Assembly (NCBI GenBank): GCA_015680685.1
Contig: MNCI01036164.1
Location: forward strand, 5,454-50,143
Reading direction: 5' to 3'
Source of the DNA: Gnetum montanum
Lineage: Eukaryota; Streptophyta; Gnetopsida; Gnetales; Gnetaceae
Length of the DNA stretch: 44,690 nucleotides
In this document: positions 21,123-33,113 of the stretch, piece after piece
Layout: each line of letters opens with the position of its first letter
How positions within the stretch are numbered: the stretch's first letter is position 1
Program-made: the position numbers and the translations under genes
The notes under the pieces: model-generated
Seen by the model: the letters and a program-made list of their open reading frames with translations, nothing else
Databases searched by the model: none
Told to the model about the DNA's origin: nothing

Positions 21123-22630
21123 ATGGGCAGAGTTAAGCTCCAGATAAAGAAAATCGAGAACAGCACAAAGCGGTAGGTTACCTTCTCCAAGCGTCGAAAT
21201 GGCCTCGTCAAGAAGGCCTACGAGCTTTCCGTTTTGTGCGACATCGACATCGCACTGCTTATGTTCTCTCCCTCGGGCTGCCTCAGCCTCTTCTCCGGGA
21301 AGAAAAGGTCATTTTCATCATGTTCTGTTGTGTTGAGCTTCTATGTTAGATTTTCGATTTTGTTTCTGGCTGCTTTGTGTCTTATGTTTCTAGCACCTGA
21401 GAGGTCTGTCCGTTCTGTGTCATCTGGCTGTGTTTCTGTAGTAGGATCGAAGATATTATTGCTTGGTTTGTGGATCTGGCGGAGCACAAGCAAAGCACCA
21501 GCCCAGGCAATGTAAAGAGTGTTGAGGTGAGATTCTTGTCAACTTTTCTTTCCTGTAATTCTGTTAAGGTAATTTTAGTCAGCTGATGCAGTACAGCTGT
21601 TTTTGAAAAAGGATTTTATCCAGACAAATTAGATTTACTTCTCCATGCAAGACCTCCAACTGGAGATAAATAGATGGCAGCAACAGCTGCTGCAAGCAGA
21701 AAACAAACTCAAGTTCGGAGAGTCTATGTTTTTGTTTTTAAATTCTTTCAATTGAAAATGAAAATTTCTGTTATGGCCCGAAAACACCATACCGAAGATT
21801 AGGGCAAAATGAATAATATATTCTTTTCTGACACGCAGAACTAAATGTCTAAAATAATATATTCTTTTCTGTAATATTGGACTTACTTTCCTAGAAAACA
21901 GCAGAAGTAGAGTGACAACACATTTTGTTGTTAAGATTGCAAATTCGCACTACTTGTTCTGAAGCATTGATCTCTTTGTTTTGCTTTTAGGCAATTATTT
22001 TTCTGATTTTTCATACCATATATGTTTACAAGCTTAACATTATTGAAAACGCGAATAGTCTAAACATTGCTACAGAACTTTGTCAGTGTCAAAAGAGGTT
22101 CCTCACATCACTTTAAAAAAGATCAAAGCCAGTACCTATGAAAACCTAAGGTGAAAAGTAAGATTTATTAAAAAGTGAGCAGAAAATAAGTCAAATCAGA
22201 ATACCTATACTCACTCCCCTTGCATTGTTTTTTATTTTCAAAAAAGCCAAGTTTTTAGGTTATGACAAGTGTGGTAGAAATTTCTTTTATGCGTAATCAA
22301 TGATGATCATGAAGAGCCAATTGTACATATCATTGATTTTGTGAATGCTGGTGTATATCATGTATTGATGAATTGTTATATTTGTTTGCTATTATAACAT
22401 CTTAGGTGCTTGGAGGCAGACCCACATCACATAACCACACTACAAGAAGCCGAGTTTTATGAGAAAATGCTGGAGGAATCCTTAGAGCGTGTAAGGGCAA
22501 GGATGGTAGGTTGATATTGTAATTTGAGCCCTTTTCTAAGTACTAATAATACAAATGATTAAGTTTTACACATTCATCTTTTTGGAAATTGCAGCAATTT
22601 TTGGAATTGGAGCATTTTTTGGAACTATAG
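21123..22630 (+). pseudogene. MIKC*-type MADS-box gene relic, copy M1
   Basis: Exon 1 (21123-21307) encodes MGRVKLQIKKIENSTKR, a TAG stop at codon 18, then [34 protein letters not shown] and SLFSGKK: a full DNA-binding MADS domain with one broken codon (normally Gln). Exon 2 (21445-21526) joins in frame: [17 protein letters not shown] and VKSVE. Exon 3 (about 21633-21712) gives DLQLEINRWQQQLLQAENKL. Exon 4 (22406-22505) gives CLEADPHHITTLQEAEFYEK, MLEESLERVRARM, a keratin-like domain. A possible exon 5 from 22595 (QFLELEHFLEL) stops at 22628. The phases of exons 1-4 fit. The exon 3 donor is AA|GT here but AG|GT in the second copy. MIKC* proteins are transcription factors, best known in gametophyte development. 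This copy is probably a pseudogene unless the stop is a base error. The closest type I recognise is the lycophyte/fern/gymnosperm MIKC* class. Confidence 0.87.
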
Positions 22631-24090
22631 AAATTGCAGCAACTTTTGGAAGATAGTAGTTCCAGTCAAAAGGGATTGGTAGTTCCAGCCTGCTCTCCAA
22701 CCACAGCCTCCACTTTCCACTTACCATTTTCATATGTTTTGTTTTAGTATGTTTCTATGATATCATGCTACAAGTATTAATGATATCAAGGAGGTTAAAT
22801 AATTTTAGTGGTAGTCAGAATAGAATATTTGATAATGGTTTGAGAGATATAGTGGTAAGCAAATATTTGTTTGAAACAATGTATTATTAATATATACATG
22901 CCGAACATTTTAGGGATACATACACATTAACTTTATTACAATGCCAAAGGAAGAAACATCCTTTTGTGGCATTAAAATTTGGATTTTTTTTTGACAAATC
23001 ATATTAATGTACGTTTTTCCATTTTTACTAACACGAATGATACTTAAAATTTATTATTAAAAAATAGATTATATTTTTTACTTAATTATGGAAGAAAAAA
23101 ATTAAAATATATAATTATAAATTAAGTAAAATTTTTACTAGTTTTAAGTATAACCATATTTGAATGGTTAAAATTAAATTCAGTGATCAACTCTTTTAAT
23201 TTAGAAGTTCCTCACGTATAATAAAAAATTAATTTTAATATTATATGAAAAATAAATTTTTATATGATTATAAGTTATATTTAAGATTAAACATATGTTG
23301 TTAGTGGAGTCTATTAAAATTTTTAGGAAAGAAAGATATGAATTTAATTACTTTGAGGTATAATATATAAGTCAAATTTTAGGTAGGATGCTTAAGAAAA
23401 TTAAAATTTTATGTAATAAAGTGAATTATAAATCCAATAAAGCTAATGTGCACTTATAAAACTAGAAATTAAATTATAATAAATAGTAAAATTTGTATAA
23501 TAATAAGTTCTACTAGCATTAGCTATTTAGAAAATAAAATATTAATGCATGCCTATGTTAGAAATAGCATGAAATTCATGGCATTGTATCATAGCAAAAT
23601 TGGTAATTAATTTTATGTTAGAAATAGTATGAAAGTCATGTCATGGCATCATGGCTAATGCCATTTGCGTAATTTTTTTTTGAGTTTTATGACACTAGGA
23701 AGTTAAATTTTGATCTTTTAAACCTTTTTAATTGATTTTGTTTAATGGTCAAAGACCGTGAGAACTAAGTTCTTCCTTGAAAACATAATGGTCCCATGGC
23801 CTAATTTATAATGATGAGGGTCTTTCTCATCATTGTAAAAACCTTGATTCTCATTCCAAGAATTTACGATTTCTTCATTCACAACTCATTCTTAGTCTTA
23901 TTCATGACCATTCATAGTAAATTTTCTTTTTATAATGATCACATCATATAATCTTCATTCATAAACCTTTATTCACATTGCTCACATTCATTCATAACTC
24001 ATTAGCATCATTTACAAGTCCTTAGCATTATACACAATCATCTCTCATTTGTATTAACTCATAAGTATTTTTAAATCATTTACTTACATC
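22631..24090 (+). other. AT-rich downstream region of MADS copy M1
   Basis: No coding potential beyond a short C-terminal-like frame to about 22745. The block is repeated inverted at 42167-43560, so it belongs to the duplicated M segment. Two near-identical stretches (ATGTTAGAAATAGCATGAAA near 23557 and ATGTTAGAAATAGTATGAAA near 23613) form a local 50-60 bp direct repeat. Confidence 0.6.
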
Positions 24091-25830
24091 GCTAATTTAA
24101 TTCAAAGTTAGAAATTCAAGTTTCAATTTCATTTTGATTTCACAACTTAAGAAGTTCAATAGTCAAGTTTGACACTTAAAGTTCAAAGGGTAATTCTCTT
24201 ATCATTGATCATCACATTACTTAGAAAGTTTGCAAGTGTGTAGGTTTTAAAGAGATGATTTCAATGAGTATAGAATCTCTAGAAAACTCCATATGGTAAA
24301 GTTATAACTCACTACTACCTTAGCATGAGCAATTACAAGTAGTGTTATCCTAGCTACTTGATTTAACTTGAACTTTTAGTAAGTGGAAACTTATATTGGT
24401 TTTAAGAAACTTGATTTTTTATGTATGACTTGCAGTGATATTATGAACTAGTTTAAAGGACTAGTGCTAAGCTCATGCTCATATCATGTTAATTATTTTT
24501 TGAAATTTAAGATTGATGCAACTTACAATATTTAGAGTGTTTTTGTCTTAAGTGTCATGACTTGTAGGAGCTTGTACTAAACTTGTATACTAATCATGAT
24601 CGATTAAATTAATAGTCTAAAATCTCATATCTTGAAATTTTAGCTTTTTCTTGATTCTATATTTCCTGTGTAATTCCAATAATATGCATTGATAGGTGCA
24701 ATAAGCCATAACATTATGGAACAAGCAAATCTACATGTTCAAAGAAATGCAAATTGAAAAATTGAAGGAAAAATATGAAAAATTTGAACATTTTAGTTCT
24801 ATATTTTTGTTGATTTCATTTTGAAATGGCCGTGACGATTTAGTTATGTTCTACATAGATCATTCTTGGCGTTTGGTTAGGTTGGTCTGTTCAAGGTTTA
24901 CTAAGAATCAAATTTTCTGCATGAAGTACATAGGTTGCCCCAATTTAGTTTGAAGATTAGAGCTAGTTAGGGAGAATCCATTAATTTTAAAGATGGAATT
25001 TCCCCATTAACAAAGCATTTTCACCATGTTGATTACCTTAGTCTAAAATGACTAGGCCTAAGCTACGTATCAAAGGAGAAAGGTCCCAAAGAGTTAGGTA
25101 TTTGCGTTGAAGGTATTGTAACAAATACAGTGAGAGGAGAGATAATTAGTGATTGATTTTATTAATCCCACCAACAAACCCTAAAGGTCAAATCATACTT
25201 ATGGCATGAAAAGATGAAAAGTATATGCATTGTAGGTTAGGCAAATCAATTAGAATCATTGTTATAATTTAAGCTAGGGCATTTTCGTTTCTCTCATTCC
25301 TTCATGATATAGATTTCCAAGTAGTTTGATCTTCTCAATGGATTCAACATGCAAAATTTAAAGGATCCAAAAGAGAATATAGAAGAAGAAAGAGAAGGAA
25401 ATAGTGGTAGTTTTTAAGGTACAATTTATGATTGATTTATAAAAAAATTTTAAACGCATTTTACCTATAGCTTGTACATTTGTTAATTATCTCTATAAAT
25501 TAGTTGAGTGATTTTGTATAAGGTTGTACCAGATGCAATCCTATATAATTTGCAATGGACATTCTAGTACATCATTGTTATATTGATTTTCTTACTCTTT
25601 GATATGAGGATTTTGCTTGAAAATCTTATTTTATGCATTTTGAAAGACTAAAAATTCACAAAATAACAATGTAATTAGTTTAGAAGCTCTTTAAAGGAAG
25701 GAAATCCAAAGCAGAGGAAGATTTAGAAAACCTTTTTAAAGTGAAATAGGCCAAGTCAAAACCATTACAATTTTGATGTGTGCTTTCCTTTTCTTTTAAT
25801 TTTTTGTTGTTTTGAGTAATGATTATTTAA
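24091..25830 (+). repeat. Inner end of unit P (right), AT-rich
   Basis: Reverse complement of 19067-20782 and again of about 40441-42166. No reading frame with a recognisable domain. The LINE-free target ATAATGATTATTTAATT-type site lies at its right end (about 25815-25832), showing the ancestral state of the 15208 insertion. Confidence 0.75.
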
Positions 25831-27400
25831 TTGAGGAAGAGGTAATTAAATTTTATTATCACCCTATTCATTCTCTAGGATTATGACTTGATGTTTCAAG
25901 TGAAGAAGAAGAAGATAAATATGATACTCTTTTATCCTATTTTGAAATATTATAAGTTGTATGCAAGAAAGTGAAGTATAGGCTTTATGAGAAAGAGTTG
26001 AAATAGAAAGTTTAAGCTATAATCTTTCAAAATAAGAAGCTTCCTCTACCAATTTGCAAAACACGTATTAACTTTTTTGAGAAAACTCTAAAATATAGAA
26101 ATGAGAAGCTTCATCCATAGAAAGAAGAGCTAAAGAAGAGTACATAAGCCTTCAGTGACTCACAAAACATCATTAGTCAATAAGGGAAGAAGACAACTAA
26201 TCTAAATATTATCTTAGAAAATTTTACAAAAGAAATTATTACTCAAAATGTCATGATGGGATAGGCAAGAAAATTAACTGATAGATCATGGATTGTTCTC
26301 AAACCATTAGAAAAAAATTGAAGGAGGTCAGGTTTGTGGAAGTATTTGTCAATGTATGATGTTACTGTAAAAAATGCTCATATAAAATGCTAATATTATA
26401 AAAGATATGATCACATTTTATTATGTTGTCCATATAGGCCTGATAATTACAATATGTCCATAAAATATTTGTCTAATATTAATTAAGATAGGTATAATTA
26501 AAGGTTCCAAAAGTCAAAACCTTAAGTGAAAAAGGTTTGTGTACTCAAACAAAAGGATCTCAAAGCTTTCATAATAAAGGATACTTCCAAAGGTAAGAAA
26601 CCATTCTTTTGATACTTAGATAGTGGATGTTCTAGACATAAGATGGGAAGAAATCAATATTTATGTCCCTATGATGCTATGCTAATGGGAGTGTCTCATT
26701 TGGATATAGTATCAAAGCTTTCATTAAAGGTGAGAATACTATTAGAGATAAGAATTCACCGTAAATAAAAAATTTTCTTTATGTTACTAGACTTGAACAT
26801 AGTTTGTTAAGTGTTATCGAACTTTATGATAGGAGAAAAATTATTCTTTTTTTAAGTTAACCATTGCATTGTAAAGGATTCTAAAATAGATAATGTTTAT
26901 ATTTTTAATAATTATGATGTAACTAAATATAATTTTTGAAATTTTTGAAAGACCTAAATTTTGAAAGACCTAAATTTTGAAATTGTAAAGGATTCTAAAA
27001 TTTGAAAGATCTAAATTTTTGATGGGTTGTCAAGCATTTAATCTAAGAAAGATAAGGTGTGTAAGACTTGTCAAAAGGTTAAGTAAAGTATTCTTTAAAG
27101 AAAAATATGTATTTCTTCTAGGTGTTCTTTAGAACTTTTACATATAGATTTGGTAACATTGAAGGTAGAAGATATTTCTAGGTTATTATTGATAACTAAA
27201 AAATCACTTGGATAGTCTTATTAACTTAAAAGTATGAAGCATTTTATTACTTTAATAATATTTATTATAGTTTACAAAGAGTAAAAGGCTACCTGATAAA
27301 TAAAATAATAAGTGATCAGGAAGAAATATTTGACAATTTTGAATTTGTAAAATATGATGATAAGACATAGAGTTAGAGATTTGCCACGAAGCTAAATAAA
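25831..27400 (+). pseudogene. Decayed Ty1/copia gag-pol fragment (inner right copy)
   Basis: From about 25890 the frame resembles the acidic/lysine-rich end of a copia gag (EEEDKYDTLLSYFE-like). It is followed by the zinc-knuckle trace near 26385-26425, protease LDSGCSRHKMG with D-S-G at 26619-26627, and integrase DLLHIDL near 27140 and SDQEEIFD near 27315. The Trp before LDSG is TGA. At 26930-27020 the pre-integrase stretch is replaced by scrambled short copies of local sequence. About 15 differences from the outer left copy in the first 345 bases. Confidence 0.78.
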
Positions 27401-28505
27401 CATGAATTATGAAAATTTGTGATGGTCTTTAGATTTCTTATTCATAATGATTTGAAATAGGATTGAAATGAATTGAATGAAATTACAATAATAATATAAT
27501 AAATTATTAAATAATAAGATGAATAAAATATCAAGTAAACACTTTAGATGGTTGCTGGGAGGAAAGTTATGTGGTGTTGGTAACACCCCTAATAAACTAC
27601 CCCTAATAGTGCCTTCAGAGGAAGCCTTACAAGTCCTATCTTGGCCAATCAATTCTACTAGATGAATAATGAATAACAATTGTTATGCTTTGGGGAATGC
27701 TCTAACCCATGCTTCTTATGTCTAGAGTAGCACATAAAAATGCCTCTATTTCTACTTCTATATGATCCCATAGAGAAACTACCATCTAGGTTAGCTATAT
27801 TAAAGTATAGATGAATAGCCTAAGATTGCATAGAGTTACCTATTTATTAACAACTAATATTTTATAATTGATCACCAAGAAAGAACCCCCTGCTACTTGA
27901 ATGCATTACTATTTCCCTATGCAAAGTTGGAAATTTATTACTAATGTCTTGCACTAGACTAGACTAATGCAAATACTTTTCAGGGATCTACCCTACCTTA
28001 GAATCCAAATTAGATTGACCCCATCCTAAACTCAAAAAATTTAGTAAGTTATGCACAAAATATTCTTAGTATAGTAGTATAGTAATATACTAAGAATCAC
28101 TCAGTTAATCATGGGGAAACCCTAATTATGATGTAGGATTCACTTTGTGCCTTATCCCATAGGGAAATACTTAGAAATACTATATTTTATGTAAAATTTC
28201 ATGGTTTCCTAGATTAAGTTATGGTCAAGAGTGGTATGAGGAATACCTAAATAGTCATTCTAGTAGCGTAGTCACCACTTAGTACATGCTCAATCTATTG
28301 GGAGTGATATATGGACTCATCTAGTTGTGGATTGGATTAGGAGTCCTAGATATAGGCTAGCCTATTTGGAATCTAGTACATGACATGTTCTAGTAGGTCT
28401 AAGATTCTTTGACCCTTTTTTTACTTCAAACTCCTTCGCATGTGTAGTAGTGTTTAAGACACTATAAAGGCCACCAAATTATGTGTGTACCTAATATATT
28501 GACAT
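27401..28505 (+). repeat. Repeat spacer between copia relic and LTR-C (inner right)
   Basis: Non-coding AT-rich block, mirrored at 12535-13620 and 37732-38819. The open frame at 27407-27679 (minus) is the counterpart of 13392-13619 and lacks any motif. Confidence 0.7.
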
Positions 28506-29248
28506 TGATGAGTCATGTTTTGCAAGGTTGTGATATTGGGTATTCGTTATTGTCCCTTCAATGCTATCCTATAAATACCACACTTGGATGCATGGTTGAT
28601 ATATACATAGATAAATAGATAGATTCTAGACTTTGATAGATTTTAAGTTTTGTTAGTTTCCAATGCATGCCTGCAGTGTGATGTTAAGTGATTGTACGAC
28701 ATCCTTATTTGAGTGTGATGTACCTGGACATGTTACATGTTTAGCAATAAAGATCAAGATTCCTTTCATCATTGTAGTATACACTTAGCTTTATTGCTAA
28801 TTTTAATTACTTAAATGCTTACTACTTTCTTTAGTTAATGTTCATCATTTGTTGCTCTTTATCATTTTCTTCATTAAGTGGAATGAGTACAACTAATTGC
28901 AAGCACTTAAGTATAATTACTTGGTAACTCAGTAGTGTCATCGTTTGGTACACCCAATAATGGCACACTTGGTAGACTTTAATTTCCATTGTTAATTAGA
29001 TTAAATAATCAATTTCTTTATTATCATTAGGAGTAGCTTAGGTCTAAAAAACATCAAGAATCATGTCTTGCTCTGGACTAAACCATATATGACATAGCTA
29101 TCATTAACCTAAGTGGGAAGACAATGAACTACAATCAATGCATAATGATCTAGATGCACAACTAGTCCCATCCATGGAATTCAACTGAATCATGCGTGAA
29201 CACTTGTGGTTCGTATGGTTGGGCATAGGGGTACCTTGTTGCTCATCA
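28506..29248 (+). mobile_element. LTR family C, inner right copy (743 bp)
   Basis: Starts TGATGAGTCATG and ends GCTCATCA, followed after one base by a decayed tRNA-Asp primer site. Promoter-like CCTATAAATACCACAC near 28569. AATAAAGATCAAGATTCC near 28747. Contains the GTACGACATCC and CTAAGTGGGAAGACAA blocks common to the four LTR families, so the families share an ancestor. Confidence 0.87.
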
Positions 29249-29249
29249 T

Positions 29250-29267
29250 TAGCACAGTTGCCAAGGA
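29250..29267 (+). promoter_or_regulatory. Decayed tRNA-Asp primer-binding site (right)
   Basis: TAGCACAGTTGCCAAGGA, same as the left copy 11773-11790; G to A decay of TGGCGC...CGGGGA. Confidence 0.75.
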
Positions 29268-29510
29268 TGGTGCTAGTGATCTGGATTAGATATATTATAC
29301 ACAATTGTTATAAATGCATTAACAATTTCTATTTCAAGAAATATATACATATATATATTCAATCATACACATCATAAACCAACAATAATGTATCCTCCAC
29401 AAGGAAGCAATAACGCATCATATGCCAAGAACATTCATTGGAGAACTAACGAGATATACATTGAAGAAAATTGGAGAGACTGACCTCATGTAGGGTTTTC
29501 ATATGTTCAT
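29268..29510 (+). other. Internal fragment between LTR-C and LTR-A (right)
   Basis: Non-coding, mirror of 11522-11772, with a short interrupted (AT)n run. Nothing else recognised. Confidence 0.5.
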
Positions 29511-30127
29511 TGATGGGACACGATATCACATGGGTCATGATATCGCATACACGATATCGCGTCCGCCTCGATATTGCATCCCTTGCGATATCGCATACGT
29601 GATATCACAGTTCGCCACCATATCTATAAATAAGAGGTGGCTCTCCCTTCTTTGCTCATCCTAGGATAGAATTAGGAAAACTCTAGCAGATTGATCACTC
29701 CAGAGATATAATATTTCCATGTGCCCGCAGTAGGAGTCCCCAAAGTGAACGGATCTTTATTCGAACAACATTGTACTTGAACGCAAGTTGTGTACGGTAA
29801 TAAAGACGAGCTTTGTGGATAAACCTTGCAATGCATAGAATAGGATTTATTACTTGTTATTTCCTACCTATCATTTATTACCTGTTATCTATTACCTTGC
29901 AGTACTGCGGCATGAGTACGACTTTATTATGAGCATTTATGGATGTGTACGGCTAATCAAGAAATCAGCTGCTCATCGTGATTAGATTCTCTCACCCCTA
30001 TCTCCTAGAATGTGGAATGAGTACGACTTGATTACGAGCATCTAAGGATGTGTACGAATATTCAAGGAACAGATGCTCATTGCGTTTAGGCTAGTTAAGT
30101 GCCTTAGTATGACCACTTCGAGCACAA
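29511..30127 (+). mobile_element. LTR family A (right copy), 3' third deleted
   Basis: Begins TGATGGGACACGATATC with the same GATATC array and a TATAAATAAG box near 29625. It ends abruptly after CCACTTCGAGCAC near 30125, where the left copy continues for about 390 bp to CATCA. The deletion also removed the primer site and the first part of gag. Confidence 0.87.
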
Positions 30128-30135
30128 AGTATTTC

Positions 30136-31093
30136 ACGATCGGGGCCAAAGCAGTTGAAGACAACAACTCATACTAAGGATGGGCACTTAGATCTTCATC
30201 ACGATCGGGGCCAAAGCAGTTGAAGACAAGGCAAGAAACATCGTCATGGAGATGGTTCCCCTTCCTCTTCCCCTTCATCTCACCACTCACCTTCTCCTTC
30301 CACATCTTGGCGCAGCCACCATGAACATAACGGTAAGGATAGGGGTAGAAAAAATGAAAGACCTCGACACGAAAGTCAGAGAGAGGACAAGGGCAAGGAC
30401 GTAGGGAGAGTGGGGAACAACGAAGACATCACAAGTCATGAAAGAGATGATCCTGATGAGCCCCTACTCACAACCCGAAGTATGCTTGATATAACGGAGG
30501 CTATTAGGATTCCAACAAGGCATCAAAAGGATAGTCGGATCAAGCGTTTAGACATGAACAACATCTCACGTTTTGAAGGGGGATATAACGCAGACCCGTA
30601 GCATCATTTACAGGCATTCCACGATGCCTGTGTCTTGCAGGATATTGAAAACGAGTGGCAAAAACTTAAGTTATTTCCCAGGACACTCACTAAAGAAGTA
30701 GAGAGTTGGTACCGGTCCTTAGAACCAGAAACCATCAAGAGGTGAAGTATGATGCTAGAACTCTTCAACGATAAATATTAGACATACTCTAGTGTGTCTA
30801 ATTTGTGTAAGTAGATCCAAGGATGGAAGCAAGGTACTTATGAACCCTTGGATGCTACCATGGCCCACTACTACAAACTGTTACATCGTTGCCCGGGCCA
30901 TGGATACACTCAGAGGGATCAACTTTGCCACATTGTGGATGGGCTTACGCATGAAACTAGAAGAACTCTTGGGACTTATGCCCAAGGGAAACTATTACAA
31001 CTTAGATCCCATGAAGTACATCAATTTTTTGAACAAGTAGCAAGAGAAGAAGGTGAACTATGCAAGAGGGAAAGTGCAGAAGAATACAACCCA
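30136..31093 (+). pseudogene. Ty3/gypsy-type gag, N-terminally deleted (right copy)
   Basis: Keeps the Ser/Arg-rich tract, then the gag core at 30410-30750 (SRIKRLDMNNISRFEGGY; WQKLKLFPRTLT) and the continuation 30848-31096 (AHYYKLLHRCPGHGYTQRDQ ... FFEQVAREEGELCKRESAEE). Compared with the left copy it has extra stops, including GGYNADP followed by TAG where the left copy has CAG. The first ~28 bases (30136-30163) repeat at 30200-30227 as filler at the deletion junction. Non-functional. Confidence 0.8.
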
Positions 31094-31775
31094 TGATATT
31101 GGGTATGCGATATTGTGACCTAAGAAACAATATCGGATACATGATATTGTGACTCTTGTGCGGGCCTATAAATACACATGTACACACATGAAGGAAGGTA
31201 GTAGTTTAGTTAGAAGTTAGTTTTCATTTTTAGTTCTTCTCAAACCTTTCTCCCAGTGCATGCCTGTGGTGTGATGATTATAATTGTACGACACCTTTAT
31301 TCAAGTGTGACGTACTTGGACACGTACATAATCGAAAATAAAGATCAAGATTACTTCATCATTGCAACATTAACTTAGATTAATTATTTAATTATTTTAT
31401 TAATTAATACTTCTTACCCTCAAATTTTATTAAATGCAGAATGAGTACGACTTAATCATGAGCATTTCAGTGTGACTACTTGGTAACCCAATAGCATACC
31501 TAGGACATGTGCTTGGTAATCCCAGTGGTAGTCGTACATGAGGTCCAAGATGTATACAAATGATTAAGGAATGGATGCTCATCGTACTTAGGCTAGTTTA
31601 GACTCTCTCCTCCCATTTCCTATTAGCTTAACTCTCTCTCCCTTTTCCTCCTACCTTAATTTAACTTATTTTGCATTGCCTCTAGGAGTAGCACTAGTTT
31701 ACGACAACATCATACACCTCACTTTGGACTAAACCATACATGATAAAGAAAATACTAGTCCAAGTGGGAAGATAG
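31094..31775 (+). mobile_element. LTR family B (right copy), 3'-truncated
   Basis: Starts TGATATTGGGTATGCGATAT directly after gag. Four GATATT/AATATC sites start at 31095, 31109, 31129 and 31143, again with 14-bp pairs. TATA-like CCTATAAATACACATG near 31166. Similarity to other LTRs is lost near 31775. Confidence 0.7.
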
Positions 31776-33113
31776 TGAGAATTCAAAATAATAAGTCTTT
31801 GCATGGTGTGGTTCTCATGCAAAACACAAAAAAAAAAATAGTGAAAATTCAAAGCATACCCCTTAGAAAAAATAATCACCTAGGCTACAAGCATTGGTTA
31901 TTGGACTAAATAAAAATATTCCCTATAACTAAGGCCCTTCCTCGCTTCCTATTTTCTCCTTTTTCCTTTTTTCAGAATGATGGTGACTCTTTGGTAGAAG
32001 CATTCTCGTTACTTCAGGCGGATGGATTGGCCAAATGTATTAATGTGAGGTCACTGGTGGTGGTTGGTTTGAGGCTGGACTTGGAATGAGATCTACTAAG
32101 TCACATTAACCATTAATACACAAGGGGCTATAGACTACCTTGTCCTTGAAACTCTATTCCATTCTCTTCTTTCCATCCTTCTTTTTCCATTTTTCACCTC
32201 ATTGTCGGTTGTATCAATAGTCCATATTTTAGTTAATGCATTATTTTCTTTTTGGTAAATTCTTGTGGTTAAGACTTTAACTGTTGCTTCCAAATGACAT
32301 TTCTAGAGCCTACGAACTCTTTGAATGTGGGATTGTTGAGGCATTAAGGGCATGAACTTGCTTTGGGGAGGACCCATTGACATTCCTATTTGGGTATCAG
32401 TTAATTTCTTTTCCTTAAACATTTTCACAATCAACTTTTATTTTGTTCATTTCCATCCCTGGCATACATTTTATCGACGTTACCATTGTTTCTTTTTCTC
32501 CATCTTTCTTATTCCTTATCTTTTTCCATTCTTTCCCTACCGTAGGTTCGCTCTTAGTCATGGGGGTCCTGGTTCAATTTTTTTAATTTTCTCTTAATCC
32601 CTACACCTCAGGTAGTCACCAGTATTATATCTCTAGATCTACATTAGCCATATCACAACAATGGGCCTTACACTGAGGTAAGATATCAACTACATTATGA
32701 TTCATTTACCCTTGCTAATTTAAGATTGTGTTGTATGTGCAGATGGTAATCATACACCAATGGATTGGATCTACAAGAAACACTTGGAATGGACTGGTGC
32801 TGGAGCATTTATGCAAGGAACAAGATTGATGACGTGCTTATGGATGGACAACGAAAAGCACGATCTTGGCATTGCCAGCAACAAACTTCTTCTCTCTTCC
32901 CTCTTCTCTCCCAACTGCCAAATAAGGCTAGATGTCAAATGTGTTTAGTGTTCATTCTTGTTGTCATGAACACTAATTTTGTCATGTATTGTAATGATGA
33001 TCTATTCACATGTCACCCCATTCACCATTAGTATCATTCAAGTCAATAATCCCATACCTTCCCAATGTTTTGTAAGGAACTCGAGGATGAGTTTTCATTC
33101 AATCATGGGGGTA
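31776..33113 (+). mobile_element. 3' internal tail of a Ty3/gypsy-like element (right copy)
   Basis: Mirror of 6849-8204. Near its end CTCGAGGATGAGTTTTCATT (about 33080) and a CATGGGGGTA purine tract (33104-33113) abut the TG of LTR-D, as at the 3' end of plant Ty3/gypsy elements. Small frames at 32352-32597 and 32760-32948 differ from their left counterparts by 3-4 residues each. That fits about 2% divergence of the arms and does not look like coding constraint. Confidence 0.55.

Noticed and set aside
20773-21136. Overlapping open frames on both strands (112 and 92 codons) upstream of the MADS gene
   Set aside because: Composition reflects GC-rich promoter and CT-rich leader (ELEPEPEPQPHP comes from a simple GAGCCA repeat). 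No domain; the + frame overlaps the true MADS start in another frame.
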